Positions 44,978-56,214 of a stretch of DNA of 64,000 bases are shown here, piece by piece. A model generated the notes under the pieces. It had not been told where the DNA came from. It saw nothing but the letters and a program-made list of their open reading frames with translations, and searched no databases. The stretch's first letter is position 1; each line of letters starts with the position of its first letter. The stretch is from NCBI RefSeq assembly GCF_022605165.1, contig NC_063078.1:620001-684000 (forward strand). Direction: 5' to 3'. Both the position numbers and the translations under genes were made by a program. This DNA comes from Purpureocillium takamizusanense (taxonomy: Eukaryota; Ascomycota; Sordariomycetes; Hypocreales; Ophiocordycipitaceae).

Positions 44978-45798
44978 GACGCGCGCGAAGAGGGTACCGG
45001 CGGCCGCGTCTCAGTCATCTTCGCCACGCCAAGGCGTCGCCGAGCTTGATGGGTTGTCGGTGGCGTTCCTTTGAAGATGCGGAAGCCTTGGGCGCAGCGT
45101 GCTGCTCGTCGGGTTCGTGCCAAAAAAAAAAAAAAAAAAAAAAGACTGACGGAACGCGTGCTGTGAAACAGTCACAACTGCGACAGGGGTCGCGCAGGGT
45201 GGAAGAAGCGTTCCATGGCCCGCAGTCGTCAGGCCGCCAGTCAGTGGCTGCCCTGTTCCTGGCTGCGCTGCGATTAGGTAATTACCATGCATGGGTGGCA
45301 CTCAGACAGCGCCCATGCTAGCGAAATACAGCTTGAGCCGGGCAAAAGTCCCGCTGCCCTAGGTACTTGCATAACTTCACACTTCGAGATTTTCGCACAC
45401 ACACACCTAACATGTCATTCTGCGGCGCCCCCTTGCTTGAGTCATCCGCGCACGAAAGCTTTCAGGCGCCACAATGCACAACAAAGCCCCATCCATGAGA
45501 GCCCAACCCGCTGAAAGAGAGGTAGCATTACCGAGCTGCCCAGCGGGTCAGTCGACGGCCAAACCGCCCGCCCCCACCACAGCGCTTGCCGTGAGTAACA
45601 AAGCCAACCAGCAGGTGAAAGGGCCACACCACCCGACACCACCTCCCTCCCCCCTCCAGTACCTCATACCGCCAGTGTCGTCCTCCACAACTTTTTCCTC
45701 TTGCAACGTCTCTGCACAACCCATCGAGCCGCCCGCCATCCTACGAGGACACCAGAAAAACCACTCGAACAGGACACGCGACCGCCGCAGACGCAAAT
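44978..45798. promoter_or_regulatory. Divergent upstream region, mitochondrial protein / eIF1A
   Basis: 820 bp spacer between divergent genes. It includes a run of 22 A at 45122-45143 and, towards 45798, a C/A-rich leader typical of translation-factor genes. No gene is supported. Confidence 0.55.
45122..45143 (+). repeat. A22 homopolymer
   Basis: Uninterrupted run of 22 A; length is prone to sequencing and replication slippage. Confidence 0.9.
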
Positions 45799-46594
45799 AT
45801 GCCCAAGAACAAGGGAAAGGTGCGATTTCATGGCCCCTTTTTGCAGCGCGGGTTGGGCTCATTGTGTGTGGGCGGCGGGCGACGACGACGTCGTTGTTTT
45901 GCCCCGCCCCCACCACGGCGGCCGCACCGCCGCGCAACGCAACGCAAACCAGTGCTGTCGCGACGTTCGCTAACCCAAGTCGACACACGCTACAGGGCGG
46001 CAAGAACCGCAGAAGAGGAACAAAGGAGAACGATGATCAGCGTCGAGAGCTGACGTTCAAGGAGGACGGCCAGGAGTATGCCCAGGTCATCAAGATGCTT
46101 GGCAACGGTCGCCTCGAGGCCCTGTGCTTTGACGGCAGCAAGCGTCTCGCCAACGTACGTCTTGGCCCCGCGCAGCAGCGCCCCCCTCATTTCCCCCGGC
46201 CTGTGCATCACCACATGCAGGCGGGGGGCGGTCAAACAACAATAACGACAACAAGAACACCCTGGCTGCTATGACAGAAGGGAGGCTGACTTGACTACTC
46301 TAGATCCGTGGCAAGATGCGAAAGAAGGTTTGGATTAACCAGGGCGACATCATCCTTCTCTCCCTGCGCGATTTCCAAGACAACAAGGGCGATGTCATCC
46401 TCAAGTACACCGCCGACGAGGCGAGAACCCTCAAGTCGTACGGCGAGCTGCCCGAGCACGCCAAGATCAACGAGACCGACACCTTCGGCCAAGGCGAGGA
46501 CGGCGAGGCTTACTTCGAGTTCGGCGATGCCGACTCGGAAGAGGAGTCCGACGTCGAGGGCGGTAAGAAGGAGGTCGACATTGACGACATCTAA
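45799..46594 (+). CDS. TIF11: Translation initiation factor eIF1A
   Basis: Binds the 40S A site, promotes ternary-complex recruitment and scanning. Exons 45799-45819, 45996-46154 and 46304-46594 with introns of 176 and 149 bp, 156 residues. The 21-nt first exon gives MPKNKGK, continuing [13 protein letters not shown], the basic N-terminal tail of all eIF1A. The OB fold follows: [40 protein letters not shown] and [17 protein letters not shown]. The acidic C-terminal tail ends VDIDDI, close to the DDI end typical of the family. Short first exons and longer early introns are common in fungal translation genes. Confidence 0.95.
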
Positions 46595-47284
46595 AACCCT
46601 GCTTTCCTGGACGGCGGCCCTCGGCCTGCGCCTTGTCCCGCGCAGCCTCTACCCTGTCCGGCACCCCGGGGACCATGTAGCCGCTGCTTCGACGAAGCGG
46701 CTTTCCTTGGGCGGCGGGGGAACTACACACTGTCTTCTCTCTCAAACCCTTCGGGCACTGGTGCTCCGCTGGGTCCCACGACAGTATTTGGAGCGGAGGT
46801 TGGACGACCGTGGTGGGAGAGACGTCACGGCTCGTCAATGTTGTTCATGTCTTTCGTTTCGCCTGATAGTTATGAATATGAGAATTGCGTCGTGTCATGA
46901 GGCATGCACATTTTCGTTTCACGTTGTTCGCGCATTCATGTTTAAACCGCATTTGACGGCTTTTGACTTGTTCTGTGGCCTATCATACTGGAAACGCGGC
47001 CTACAGGACAGAAATGCTGGGCAAGACGCCCAGCTCTGGCGAACGGTGCTGCGTAGCCGACCCGAGCCCATGATCAATCATGCCATGTCGTGCTAGAGAT
47101 ACGAGAACGGCCAAGCTCAGAAGGAGTAGGGACCTCAGTCCACGGACACTCGCGCTTCTGCCAGCGACTCATCAGAACGTAAGAGGGGGTACACTGTGAG
47201 GTGCTCACGTGTGGTGGTGGTGAGCAACGACCAGCGGTGGGTGATCCACCATCCATCACTCATTCTCCGTCAGTTGGTGTTGGC
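46595..47284. other. Convergent 3' region eIF1A / LAS17
   Basis: 690 bp between convergent stops. It holds 3' UTR sequences only; no gene is supported. Confidence 0.55.
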
Positions 47285-49288
47285 CTACCACTCGTCGTCG
47301 TCGTCTTCATCGTCTACACTGCATTAGTGGCCATCGTAACCAAGTTCCATGCTCAGCAGCCAACTTACCACTCTTGCTAACTTTCTCCTTTCTCTTCTGC
47401 AAAGCTGCAGCCAAGGCGTCGGCCATGCCACCTCCACCAGCACCAGGAGTAGCACCAGCGGGGGGTAGGCCACTGCCATGGGGCCCCGTGTCGCTGCTGC
47501 CTCCAACTTGGGCCCCGCTTCGATCTCGTATCTGGGTCCTATCGACCTTCTTGAGGGAGCCAATGCCACCTGCTTTCTGAATATCTCCCAGCATAGCCGA
47601 CCGCCCCTGATCCGTGGAGGACAAAGCTGGAGCAGGCACGCCAGAAGAGTACCCCGAGTCCCTGTTGGGAGGCAGAGGAGGTGGTGGAGGCGGGCCGCCG
47701 CCAGAAGATGATGGCATCGGCGGTGGTGGAGGGGGAGGCGGTGGAGGACCATTGGTTGATGAGGATGGCATCGGCGGCGGAGGGGGAGGAGGTAGAGGAG
47801 GGCTACCAGCTGGCGAGGATGGCATCGGCGGCGGGGGGGGAGGAGGAGGGGCGTTCGACGACGGCAGGGGTGGAGGGGGAGGGGGGCCGGCTGCGCTCGG
47901 TGGAGGGGGAACGGGCCTTGAGCTCGACGGCGGTAAGGGGGGAGGCGCGTTTCCGGCCGGTACCTTCGGTGGCAGCGGGGGCGGCGCCGGTGCATGGCTG
48001 GACGGGGCGCCATGGCTATCATTGTTTCTCGGAGGAGGAGGAGGCGGTACTGATCCACGGCTCGGCGTAGGCGGCGGGATCCGCTGACCACCAAAGGCCG
48101 GCGGAACGTGGAATTTATGGCTCGCGTTCTCGGGCTCAAGCGGCGTTTTGGCTGGTCTTGGCGGGGGCGGTGGACCAGGAACTGCCACAGGTGCCGGCCT
48201 GGGCTTCTCCTGATGAGCAAACTTGCCAGCGTCGGGAAGAGGGGGAGGAGCGTTGAATCTGGGTCGGGGGGGAGGCGACGGCTCCTTTGGTGGCGGGCTC
48301 GGCTCGTTCGATGGAGGCTCGATCTTGCCAGATCGCCGAGGCGCCGGAGGTGGTGGCGGAGCCCCTCTCCTCACCGACGAGGAGGGCGACGGTGTACTGG
48401 AGGCACCAGCAGGAGGCGGAGGGGGAGGCGGCGCCCGTCCAGCTCGTGAATCGTGACCGTTTGTAGGAGGCGGCGGAGGCTGTGCCGGCGGTCCAGGAGC
48501 TGCTTGAGAACTCGTCTTTGCCTGCTCTTCCCTCAAAAAGTCCACGATGAACTCCTGGTTATCACGAATGAAATCGTCGGTGAGTCCTTTGTCCTGCAGG
48601 TCTTGGCCGAAATGCTCACGCCAGAGAGGGTCGAAAGCATCCAGCAACGCGAACTCGGAGGGCGGCGGGCCGCCATTCAGACTGAGCGAGGATATTGTCG
48701 GGTGCATTGGCGGCGGAGGAAGGTTCGCCTGAGTGGCTGGTGGAGGCGAAGGGGCAGACGAGTGTCGATGGAACAGCCCGCCCAATAGGCTGTGCTTATG
48801 AGTCGGCTGCGAGCCACCTCCAAAAGGCTGAGATCTCGTGGCGCGACTTGCATTCTTCTCACGTTCGTCCATCTTCTTCTTGAATTGCTTTGCTTCCTTC
48901 TCGTCCACAAAGCTCAGCCCTGCGAGACACTCTTCTAGCTCGAAGGTATGGAAAAAGGTCCGATCCTGATTGTAGTGCCATGCGTCGAATATTTCCTGGT
49001 CCCAGATGACTCCACGCCCGGAGGGCTAGTCGTAGTTGTCAGCTCCAACTCGAACATCACGGGCGCCGCCAGACTCACTGATATGTCTACCATCTTCAAC
49101 CAGTAGGTATGTCCGACAAGGTCGTTGGCCAACACTACGGCTCCTTGAAGGCCAGTGTACGTCCATTTCGAGCGGTCTGGATACGCCACGTATAGTCTGG
49201 CCACCGCCACAGCCTGGATTTTGTTGGACTGCTTGGGGACGAACCGCTTTACGGTGTCCTTGTCTTCGTCGTTTAATATCGAGGGCAT
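47285..49288 (-). CDS. LAS17: WASP/Las17-type actin nucleation promoting factor
   Basis: Activates Arp2/3 at endocytic actin patches. Three exons, 49288-49079, 49025-47369 and 47313-47285, 631 residues, the length of yeast Las17. A WH1/EVH1 domain at about 12-130 spans the first splice (AVAVARLYVAYPDRSKWTYT, then GVIWDQEIFDAWHYNQDRTF). There is no CRIB motif, as in other fungi. A very long proline-rich region of PPPPPP blocks follows. The WH2 motif RSAMLGDIQKAGGIGSLKKV and KRKEKVSKS precede the acidic tail DDEDDDDEW with its essential Trp. The tail is entirely in the 29-nt last exon, reached through the second of two acceptors 5 nt apart. Confidence 0.92.
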
Positions 49289-50202
49289 GGTTGCGAGGCC
49301 TGACCTGGCGGATGTTCGACGGAGGTGGCTGACGTGTCGCTTCTCAACGATTGCGGTCTGCAAGTGGGCGCAGAGGGCGACTTTCAGTGCGTCATGCGTT
49401 CACCGTGAAGCTCGGAGGTTGGCGCTCGTGCCTCGAAGCCCGCGGGCAGTCGACGGACGGATTGTCGCTCGACTCGCTTGGCGCCTGGGAGGCAGCCGCG
49501 TATATTAGCAAGCGCCTCGGCAGCAAATGGGCGCCTGGGCCGTCGAACGGCGCTTGGCGCTGCGAAGGATTGCAGACGTCGCAAATGAAGTAGAGGGGCG
49601 CTGATGCAGGCCCGCTCGATTGACCCGTTCGACTTGGGGTTGGCCGCTGGCTGTTGCGGAGATGAAGTGGTGAGGTGAGGCCCGGGGACTCCAACCGTGG
49701 TGGTGTGTGTGCCTGCCCGCTCGGTCGCTGACACTGGCTTGCTTTGAACGTACAAAGTACCTTCCAGAGCCCACTCCAGCTGCCACGCTAACTGCTAGAC
49801 TACCACTCCAGCCACGGCGGGTGAATCAGCACAGCCACGCGTCGCGGCTGCTGTCGTCATCTCGCGGAGCAGCGTCGAGGGTCTTCACCGGGGCGATCAG
49901 GCACGGAACAGAAAGCAAGCGACGCGACTTCTGGTTTCGTTTCAGGGCCGCCGGTACATGCAATCAACGCCACCGCTTGTCGTTTGGCAAGGCGACCAAG
50001 TCCGTGTCCCATTACGAAGCACGGAGTGCGAGCTAAGAAGAGATATCTGACACCGCCTTGGACACTACGGTGCAATTATGATCAATCTCGTGTATTTATT
50101 TCGTATCAGGGTCACGTCACTATGTCTCCTCCCGCAATAGACGCTTCCAATAGACAGCGCAGTAGTCATACATCACGGCCACCCGACCAGGCGAGCAACA
50201 GC
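49289..50202. other. LAS17 upstream region and 3' flank of the next gene
   Basis: 910 bp with the LAS17 promoter. Frames on both strands show no credible protein. Confidence 0.5.
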
Positions 50203-50463
50203 TCACTTGTTCAGAGCAGCCTTTCTCGCCTCTCGGTCCTCCTTAGTACCCTCTTGCTGGGGCAGCTCTTGCGTTCGTGCCGGGCCCGGATGCGCGTTGA
50301 ACGGAGCAAACTTGGGGTCCACGCCGGTCTCCTTGATGGGCTGGACCTTGAACTCCTTCTCGCCCTTGGGGATGTCAGTCAGTACATGAGTGCCGAGCGG
50401 TTGGGTCCACCAGGTGGGTTATCGCAATCGCACCTCGTTCTTCTTCTGCTGGTCCTTGTCCAT
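50203..50463 (-). CDS. Small charged protein, two exons
   Basis: Exon 1 50463-50434 (MDKDQQKKNE) and exon 2 50364-50203 are separated by a 69-bp intron (GTGCGA donor, GACTGACATCCCCAAG end). The result is 63 residues. The intron contains an in-frame TAA, so splicing is required. Exon 2 reads GEKEFKVQPIKETGVDPKFA, PFNAHPGPARTQELPQQEGT and KEDREARKAALNK. Codon-level regularity and the GTKExRxAR end feel like a conserved small fungal protein. I do not know its function. A further upstream exon cannot be excluded. The AAG acceptor is slightly unusual. Confidence 0.6.
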
Positions 50464-51345
50464 GTTGAGGTTGCGAAGTGTATACTGCGGTCTAGAGTGT
50501 ATTCGTAAAGTGATGTCGCAAAGTTGCAAGCAGAGATGGCGAAGCTGGTTGTACCGCAGGAGGGGCTCGACCATATTTGTAGACGTGCCTGCCCCTCCTC
50601 CTTCAGAGGGATGACGTCTTGCTGAGACGAATCCGACAGCAGAGGCTACACCTAAGTGTCGCCCCTAGGCATTGGCTGGCTTCCCGTCGCAAGTCGTAAA
50701 CTTCCGGGGACCACTACGCAAGTCCCGCCTGCGGGTGCCGCCGACGCAGCTGGAATGTTGGCAGGACCAATGGGTGGGTGCGGCGGCCTTCCAACCTTCT
50801 GAAGCCGGGAGCGGTGCCCGGCCAGTGACATCAACTCCGCCCTGGGCTGTCGTATCGAGAGGCGCCATAACGATAGGCCATCTACATCCGCCTCTATGGA
50901 CTTGTATCGTGGTCAAGTTCCTGTCTAATCTACATAAATAGTAGAATATTCGTAGTACATCTATCTCCGTTCTTGTGCGGCTGGGCCGAAAGAAGTCGAG
51001 AGCAGATGCAACATTCATTCTCCGGTATTGATAGTGCGTAGACTCCGGCGCCTCTCAAACCAGACGCAGCTCAGTGATCTGGGCCGGGCAGTGGAGGCAC
51101 GGGTTACAGCAGACTGGATGCCCGTTCCAGGGCGTTGCCAGCAGCGAGCCAGCGCGCAGGAGGTCTCCACTGGGCCTTGCAGTGGCATTGCGCGGGTACC
51201 CCAACCTTGTAGCTTGCACTAACGCAGCGACGGCCTCCATGTCGTCAGCTACAACTCATTGTTGACTGGCTGAACTTCACGGCGACTCACACTCCATGAA
51301 CGGTCAACACACCCAACAACGAGCCTCGGCTTCATCGCGCCCTGC
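50464..51345. promoter_or_regulatory. Divergent region upstream of RAD1
   Basis: 880 bp with no supported gene; expected to contain promoters of the small protein gene and RAD1. Confidence 0.5.
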
Positions 51346-54235
51346 ATGTCGGCCAGCAATGCCCCTCAGCCAGTGAAACTCTCGCTGCCCTTGGTAAGGC
51401 ACCTCACTGTCGGCAGAGCTATTTACGCAGCTGACCGACCGACCACGCACGCAACAGGAATATCAGCAGAACCTCTTCCAGGAGCTCCGTGCTGAAGATG
51501 AGCTGGTCGTCCTGGCCCGTGGGCTGGGCCTCATGCGCCTGGTGACAAACCTTCTTCACTCCTACGACGCCGCCGGCAACAACCTCATAGTGGTTGTGGG
51601 TGCCGATGAGCGTGAAAATGGCTGGATCGGCGAGGCTCTGGCGGAACACGCCGCCATCAGCGCGTCACCTCGTGCCCGGGGCTTGACCGTGGTCAACACC
51701 GATTTCCAGAGCGTCGGTGCGCGCGAGAAGATGTATTCCGGCGGAGGCATATTCAGCATCACCTCGCGCATACTCGTCGTCGACCTCCTCACCGGTCTTC
51801 TTAATCCGGAAACCATCACCGGCCTTATTGTCCTCCACGCGGACCGCGTCATCGCAACATCTCTGGAAGCCTTCATTCTGCGTGTGTACCGGCAGAAGAA
51901 CAAAGTCGGCTTCCTCAAGGCGTTTGCGGATAATCCGGACCCGTTTACGATTGGCTTCTCGCCGCTCACCACAATGATGAGGAACTTATTCTTGAAGAAG
52001 GCCTCGCTTTGGCCTCGGTTCCATGTTACCGTCGCGCAGTCTTTAGAAGGCAAGAAGAAGGCGGAGGTGATTGAACTGGAAGTCCCCATGACAGACTCCA
52101 TGAAAGACATCCAAAACGCAATCATGGAATGTGTCGAGGTCAGCATTCACGAGCTGAAAAAGGGCAACAGCGGTTTGGAGATGGAAGACTGGAATTTGGA
52201 TAGCGCTCTGCTCAAGAACTTTGACACCATGGTCCGTCGCCAGCTGGACCCTAATTGGCACCGGGTCAGCTGGAAGACACGCCAGATTGTCAATGATCTG
52301 ACGGTCCTTCGTGGGCTTCTGAACAATATATTGACATACGACGCCGTGTCATTTCTTCAACATCTCGACACCATTCACGCTGCTCATTCTCCGCCACCGG
52401 GTTCCACGCGTCAAACCCAGTCGCCGTGGCTGTTTCTTGATGCGGCTCAGACTATATTTGATACAGCACGGAGGCGCGTGTATTCCGCGAATCCCAAGGC
52501 CGTATCGCAAGGCCAAAGCATCGACTCTCTTCGCCCGGTCCTCGAGGAGCTGCCAAAATGGGGTATGTTGGCCGAGGTTCTGGAAGAAATCGATCGGGAT
52601 CTCTACTTCGAGCCTCCAGCCAAGGACGACTCGAACGGGACCATTTTAATCATGTGCTCCAACTTGGACACCTGCAGGCAGCTGCGCGACTACTTGCAGA
52701 CAATGCACGTCAAACCCAAGGTAGAGAAGCCGGAGGAGGACGATGTCGACGGCGAAGAAGCCCACAAGGCCTCTGGAGCGTTTATGATGAGGAGACGGTT
52801 ACGAAACTACTTGCTCTGGAAGAAGCAATTTGCTCAAGTCAGCGCAACTCTTTTCGCCGAGAACCAAAAGGCGCTCAACAGCGCGTCAGACTCGCGGCCA
52901 GGGCGTGGCGGTATGCGCGGCGGTAAGCCTCCTTCCAACAAACGGCGGCGAGTGCGAGGTGGCGGTAACATGGGCATATCCGCTGGTCGAGCGGACAACG
53001 GCGTTATTGCTCAATATTTCGAAAAGCCCGGTGAAGTCGCGGACCTCATGGCCGAGGTCCAGATAACAGAGGAAGAGGCTCAACAAAAGGAGGATATTGT
53101 TGCAGATCCCCTCGAGGATATGGATGACTATTTTCAACTCTACGACATGCAAGACCTTGTGGTTGTGCACGCCTACGACGGCGACCAGGATGAGCACGTT
53201 CTCGAAGAGGTCAAACCGCGATATCTCGTCATGTACGAGCCAGACGCCTCGTTTATCCGCCGCGTGGAAGTCTACAGGTCGTCGCACAACGACCGAAACG
53301 TACGGGTGTACTTTATGTACTACGGTGGTTCGGTGGAGGAGCAACGATATCTGGCCTCGGTGCGGAGAGAGAAGGATGCCTTCACCAAGCTCATCAAAGA
53401 ACGCGCCAGCATGTCACTGGTCATGACAGTAGACCCGCACGGCATCGAGGACCCCCAGGAAGCTTTCTTGCGCACCGTCAATACAAGGATCGCAGGCGGC
53501 GGCAGGCTAGCCGCGACGGCGCAACCGCCACGTGTAGTGGTTGACGTGCGAGAGTTTCGGTCCTCACTGCCATCACTTCTGCATGGACGGTCCATCATCA
53601 TCGTGCCATGCATGCTCACAGTCGGCGACTACATCCTATCACCACATATCTGCGTTGAACGCAAGTCAATCAGCGACCTGATATCGTCTTTCAAGGATGG
53701 CCGCCTGTATAACCAAGCCGAGACCATGTTCATGCACTACAGAAACCCAATGCTCCTGATTGAGTTCGACCAGAACAAGTCGTTCACGCTGGAGCCTTTC
53801 GCCGACCTCTCGGGCAGTCTCAGCAGCGTGGCGCCCTCCAACGTCTCGTCCGACCTCCAGTCCAAGCTGGTGCTGTTGACGCTGGCGTTTCCGAAGCTCC
53901 GCATCATCTGGTCCTCGTCCCCGTACCAGACGGCCGAGATTTTCGAGTCGCTCAAGGCGCAGGAAGAGGAGCCCGACCCCATCGCTGCGGTACAGGCCGG
54001 CCTCGACAAGGATATGAAGGTGGAGGACCAGGCGTTCAACCAGGAGCCGCAGGAGATGCTCGCAGTCGTCCCCGGCGTGACTCCGCAGAACATCAAGAAC
54101 ATCGTGCTGGAGACGGAGAATATTCGGGAAGTGGCCAACATGACGCAAGGGGAGCTGGAGCCGCTGGTGGGCAAAGCTGCCGGCAGATCCATATACGGCT
54201 TCTTCAATCGCAATGTCATGGAAGAGGAAGAATAG
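51346..54235 (+). CDS. RAD1: XPF/Rad1 structure-specific DNA endonuclease
   Basis: Catalytic subunit of the XPF-ERCC1 type nuclease for nucleotide excision repair and single-strand annealing. Exons 51346-51393 (MSASNAPQPVKLSLPL) and 51458-54235, phase 0, 941 residues. The inactive helicase-like N-terminus runs to about 650, beginning EYQQNLFQELRAEDELVVLA and containing GLIVLHADRVIATSLEAFIL. The nuclease motif ERKS falls at about 750-753 within CVERKSISDLISSFKDGRL, preceded by the GDY of LTVGDYILSPHI. A C-terminal tandem helix-hairpin-helix at about 860-935 (LAVVPGVTPQNIKNIV, LEPLVGKAAGRSIYGFF) provides ERCC1 binding. A basic linker PSNKRRRVRGGG may be a nuclear signal. Confidence 0.94.
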
Positions 54236-54521
54236 CGCGGTACGTGGAGCGGTTGATGCCCACACTCAAAGAATCTACATCACGAGAACAAAAAGGGCCA
54301 CGAGTAGGTAGCCTGGCCGTTTACAAAACCAACATTTGGGTATTAATGAACATTGTATCGTTCCAAAAGCGCAAGGGGTATTCTGCAGTAAGCACCTTGC
54401 CACTGTCCCTGTTTATCCAAAACTTTCATCTCTCATCGTATCCGACCCGCAGCCTGCCTGCCTGCCTGCCTACCCATCCTTCTCCTTTCGTAGAGTAGGG
54501 GAGGGTTCTTCTTGACCAACA
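54236..54521. other. Convergent 3' region with a short CTGC repeat
   Basis: A CTGCCTGCCTGCCTGCC run occurs near 54452-54470. Otherwise ordinary 3' flank. Confidence 0.5.
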
Positions 54522-54835
54522 CTACACATGACTCCTCCTAGTTCTTCTGCCGCCGCCGCCATGTCTCCGGCCGCCGCAGTAGCCGCACGTCAGGAACGAA
54601 ACGATGATGCCGCAGAACGTGACAATGCCGCTGATGATGGCCTGGAGGATGCCGCCGATGCCGCTGATGACGGCCATGATGCAGCTGCCAATCGTCTGCA
54701 GGGCAGATCGGATCTGTTTGTCCCAAGTTTTCCTGTCAGCAATGATTCGGGGAGGGGGGGAAATCGGGCGGTGAGCGCCCGCCCGCCGGCAGTGGGATCA
54801 TTTGTTCTACATACGCAGGAGAGAACGCCACCCAT
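54522..54835 (-). CDS. Small hydrophobic membrane protein
   Basis: Exon 1 54835-54815 (MGGVLSC) and exon 2 54713-54522 with a 101-bp intron (GTATGT donor, acceptor GGGACAAACAG), phase 0, 70 residues. The product reads MGGVLSCIRSALQTIGSCIM, AVISGIGGILQAIISGIVTF and CGIIVSFLTCGYCGGRRHGG, then a basic tail. Two hydrophobic helices with conserved small residues and a Gly/Arg tail match an abundant, uncharacterised family of about 70-residue fungal membrane proteins that I recognise by pattern. The N-terminal MGxxxSC could be myristoylated and palmitoylated (inference). A nearer acceptor (GCTGACAG) would put exon 2 out of frame. Confidence 0.72.
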
Positions 54836-56214
54836 GTTGGCGATGTGGATGTGGACTGGGTGCGTGTGAAGTTGATGCAACGTAGTGCGTGCGAAAGCGC
54901 CTTGTCGTTTCTGTAGATTTTTGGATGGGCTTTGGTGTATGAAGTGGTGGAAGGAAACCGTAGTGTGGTATGTGGATGTTGAGGCGAGGTTGTATGTGTA
55001 TGTAAGTCCGAGAGACTAGAAGCAGCAGCAGCCCTTGGGATTCATATACGATAGCCGAGCACGCCCTGGCCGGGACGTGTGAACCACAACATCATCATCG
55101 TCGTCACCGGCTCGTGCATGCGCAGGCGCCAGGGTCTCACCCACGTACCACACACACAGACACAAGGCCCCTGTGACGTCAACATCCTTTCGGTTGGGTG
55201 TCAGTGCCGAGCACGTTCCCGCCCCCATGCCCCTCGTAGGACCAGGACCAGGACCAAACAATGGGCAAAACAGTTTTCCTCGATCCCCGATCTCCCGTAA
55301 TTTTTTCTCTCCTCTCGCCCCACGCTTTGACGTGTGATATCGGCCCCCTCCCCCCGGTGCATCTGCTCCGGCGACGCCCTGTCACCTGCCCTGCCCACTG
55401 TTCCTGCCACTGCGAGACACCCAGTCGGGCGGGCCTGCCAGTGGCTGGGCCGGGGGCCACCACCCAAACAAACCCAGACCCAGAAGACCCAGACCCAGAC
55501 GGGGGGTTATTGTGGCGTCACCATGCCGGGCCATTGACGTGTGCGGCTCTCATGCCTTGATTTTGGGGACCGGCGATCACGTCGAATCGGGCAAAATCTC
55601 AGACAATTCACGGAGCACAGCACGGCCATGCCCCCAACGGCTCGCCGTCATGCCGCATGCCGCCGCCTCAACGGCTGAGATGCTACTTCGTACGCGGGCC
55701 CCGGGAAGGATTGTCAAGTCGGGCGGCAGGCGGCTAGACACATGGGGTTTTCGGTATTGGCAGTTTGCGGCCTGGGGGTGGGGGGGGCTGGTAGTAGACC
55801 GTTTGGTGCGCGCTCGTGGCGTAGTTCGTTCGCTACGTTCTACTACAATCGACAGCGGCCTTCGTTCGGCCCGTGACGTCAGGCTGCAGAAACCCACGCT
55901 CCCCAGCACGGCACTTGGACAGCAGATCACACTACGTAGGTACTGCCCTCGACTAGTAGTGACCACCAACGTACTCGACTTGACGACTTTATGATAGCCG
56001 GCTCGCGAGGGCATGCATATGCACCTCATAGTCGAAACTACCGAAGCCTGGATGAGGACAGGATTGATGAGGCGAGATTTACAAGAGGGGCAAGAACAAC
56101 AAAAAATAGTACACGCCCAGACCCAAATTGCAACCGGTAGAGTGTTCGGCGACGCCAACCCTCCTCTATCAAGCTGCCCGTGTAGGCACGTTGCATTTCT
56201 CCAAGCACACACAC
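54836..56214. other. 1.4-kb gene-free region
   Basis: GC-rich with low-complexity tracts: repeated GACCAGGACCAGGACCA at 55240-55256 and CCCAGACCCAGAAGACCCAG at 55474-55500. A GTAGGTACTG motif lies near 55936. Frames on both strands lack recognisable content. It probably holds the promoter of the small membrane protein gene and the MRS2 3' UTR. Confidence 0.5.

Noticed and set aside
47614..48087. Glycine-rich plus-strand frame
   Set aside because: Reverse reading of the LAS17 poly-proline region; poly-Gly is the expected antisense product.
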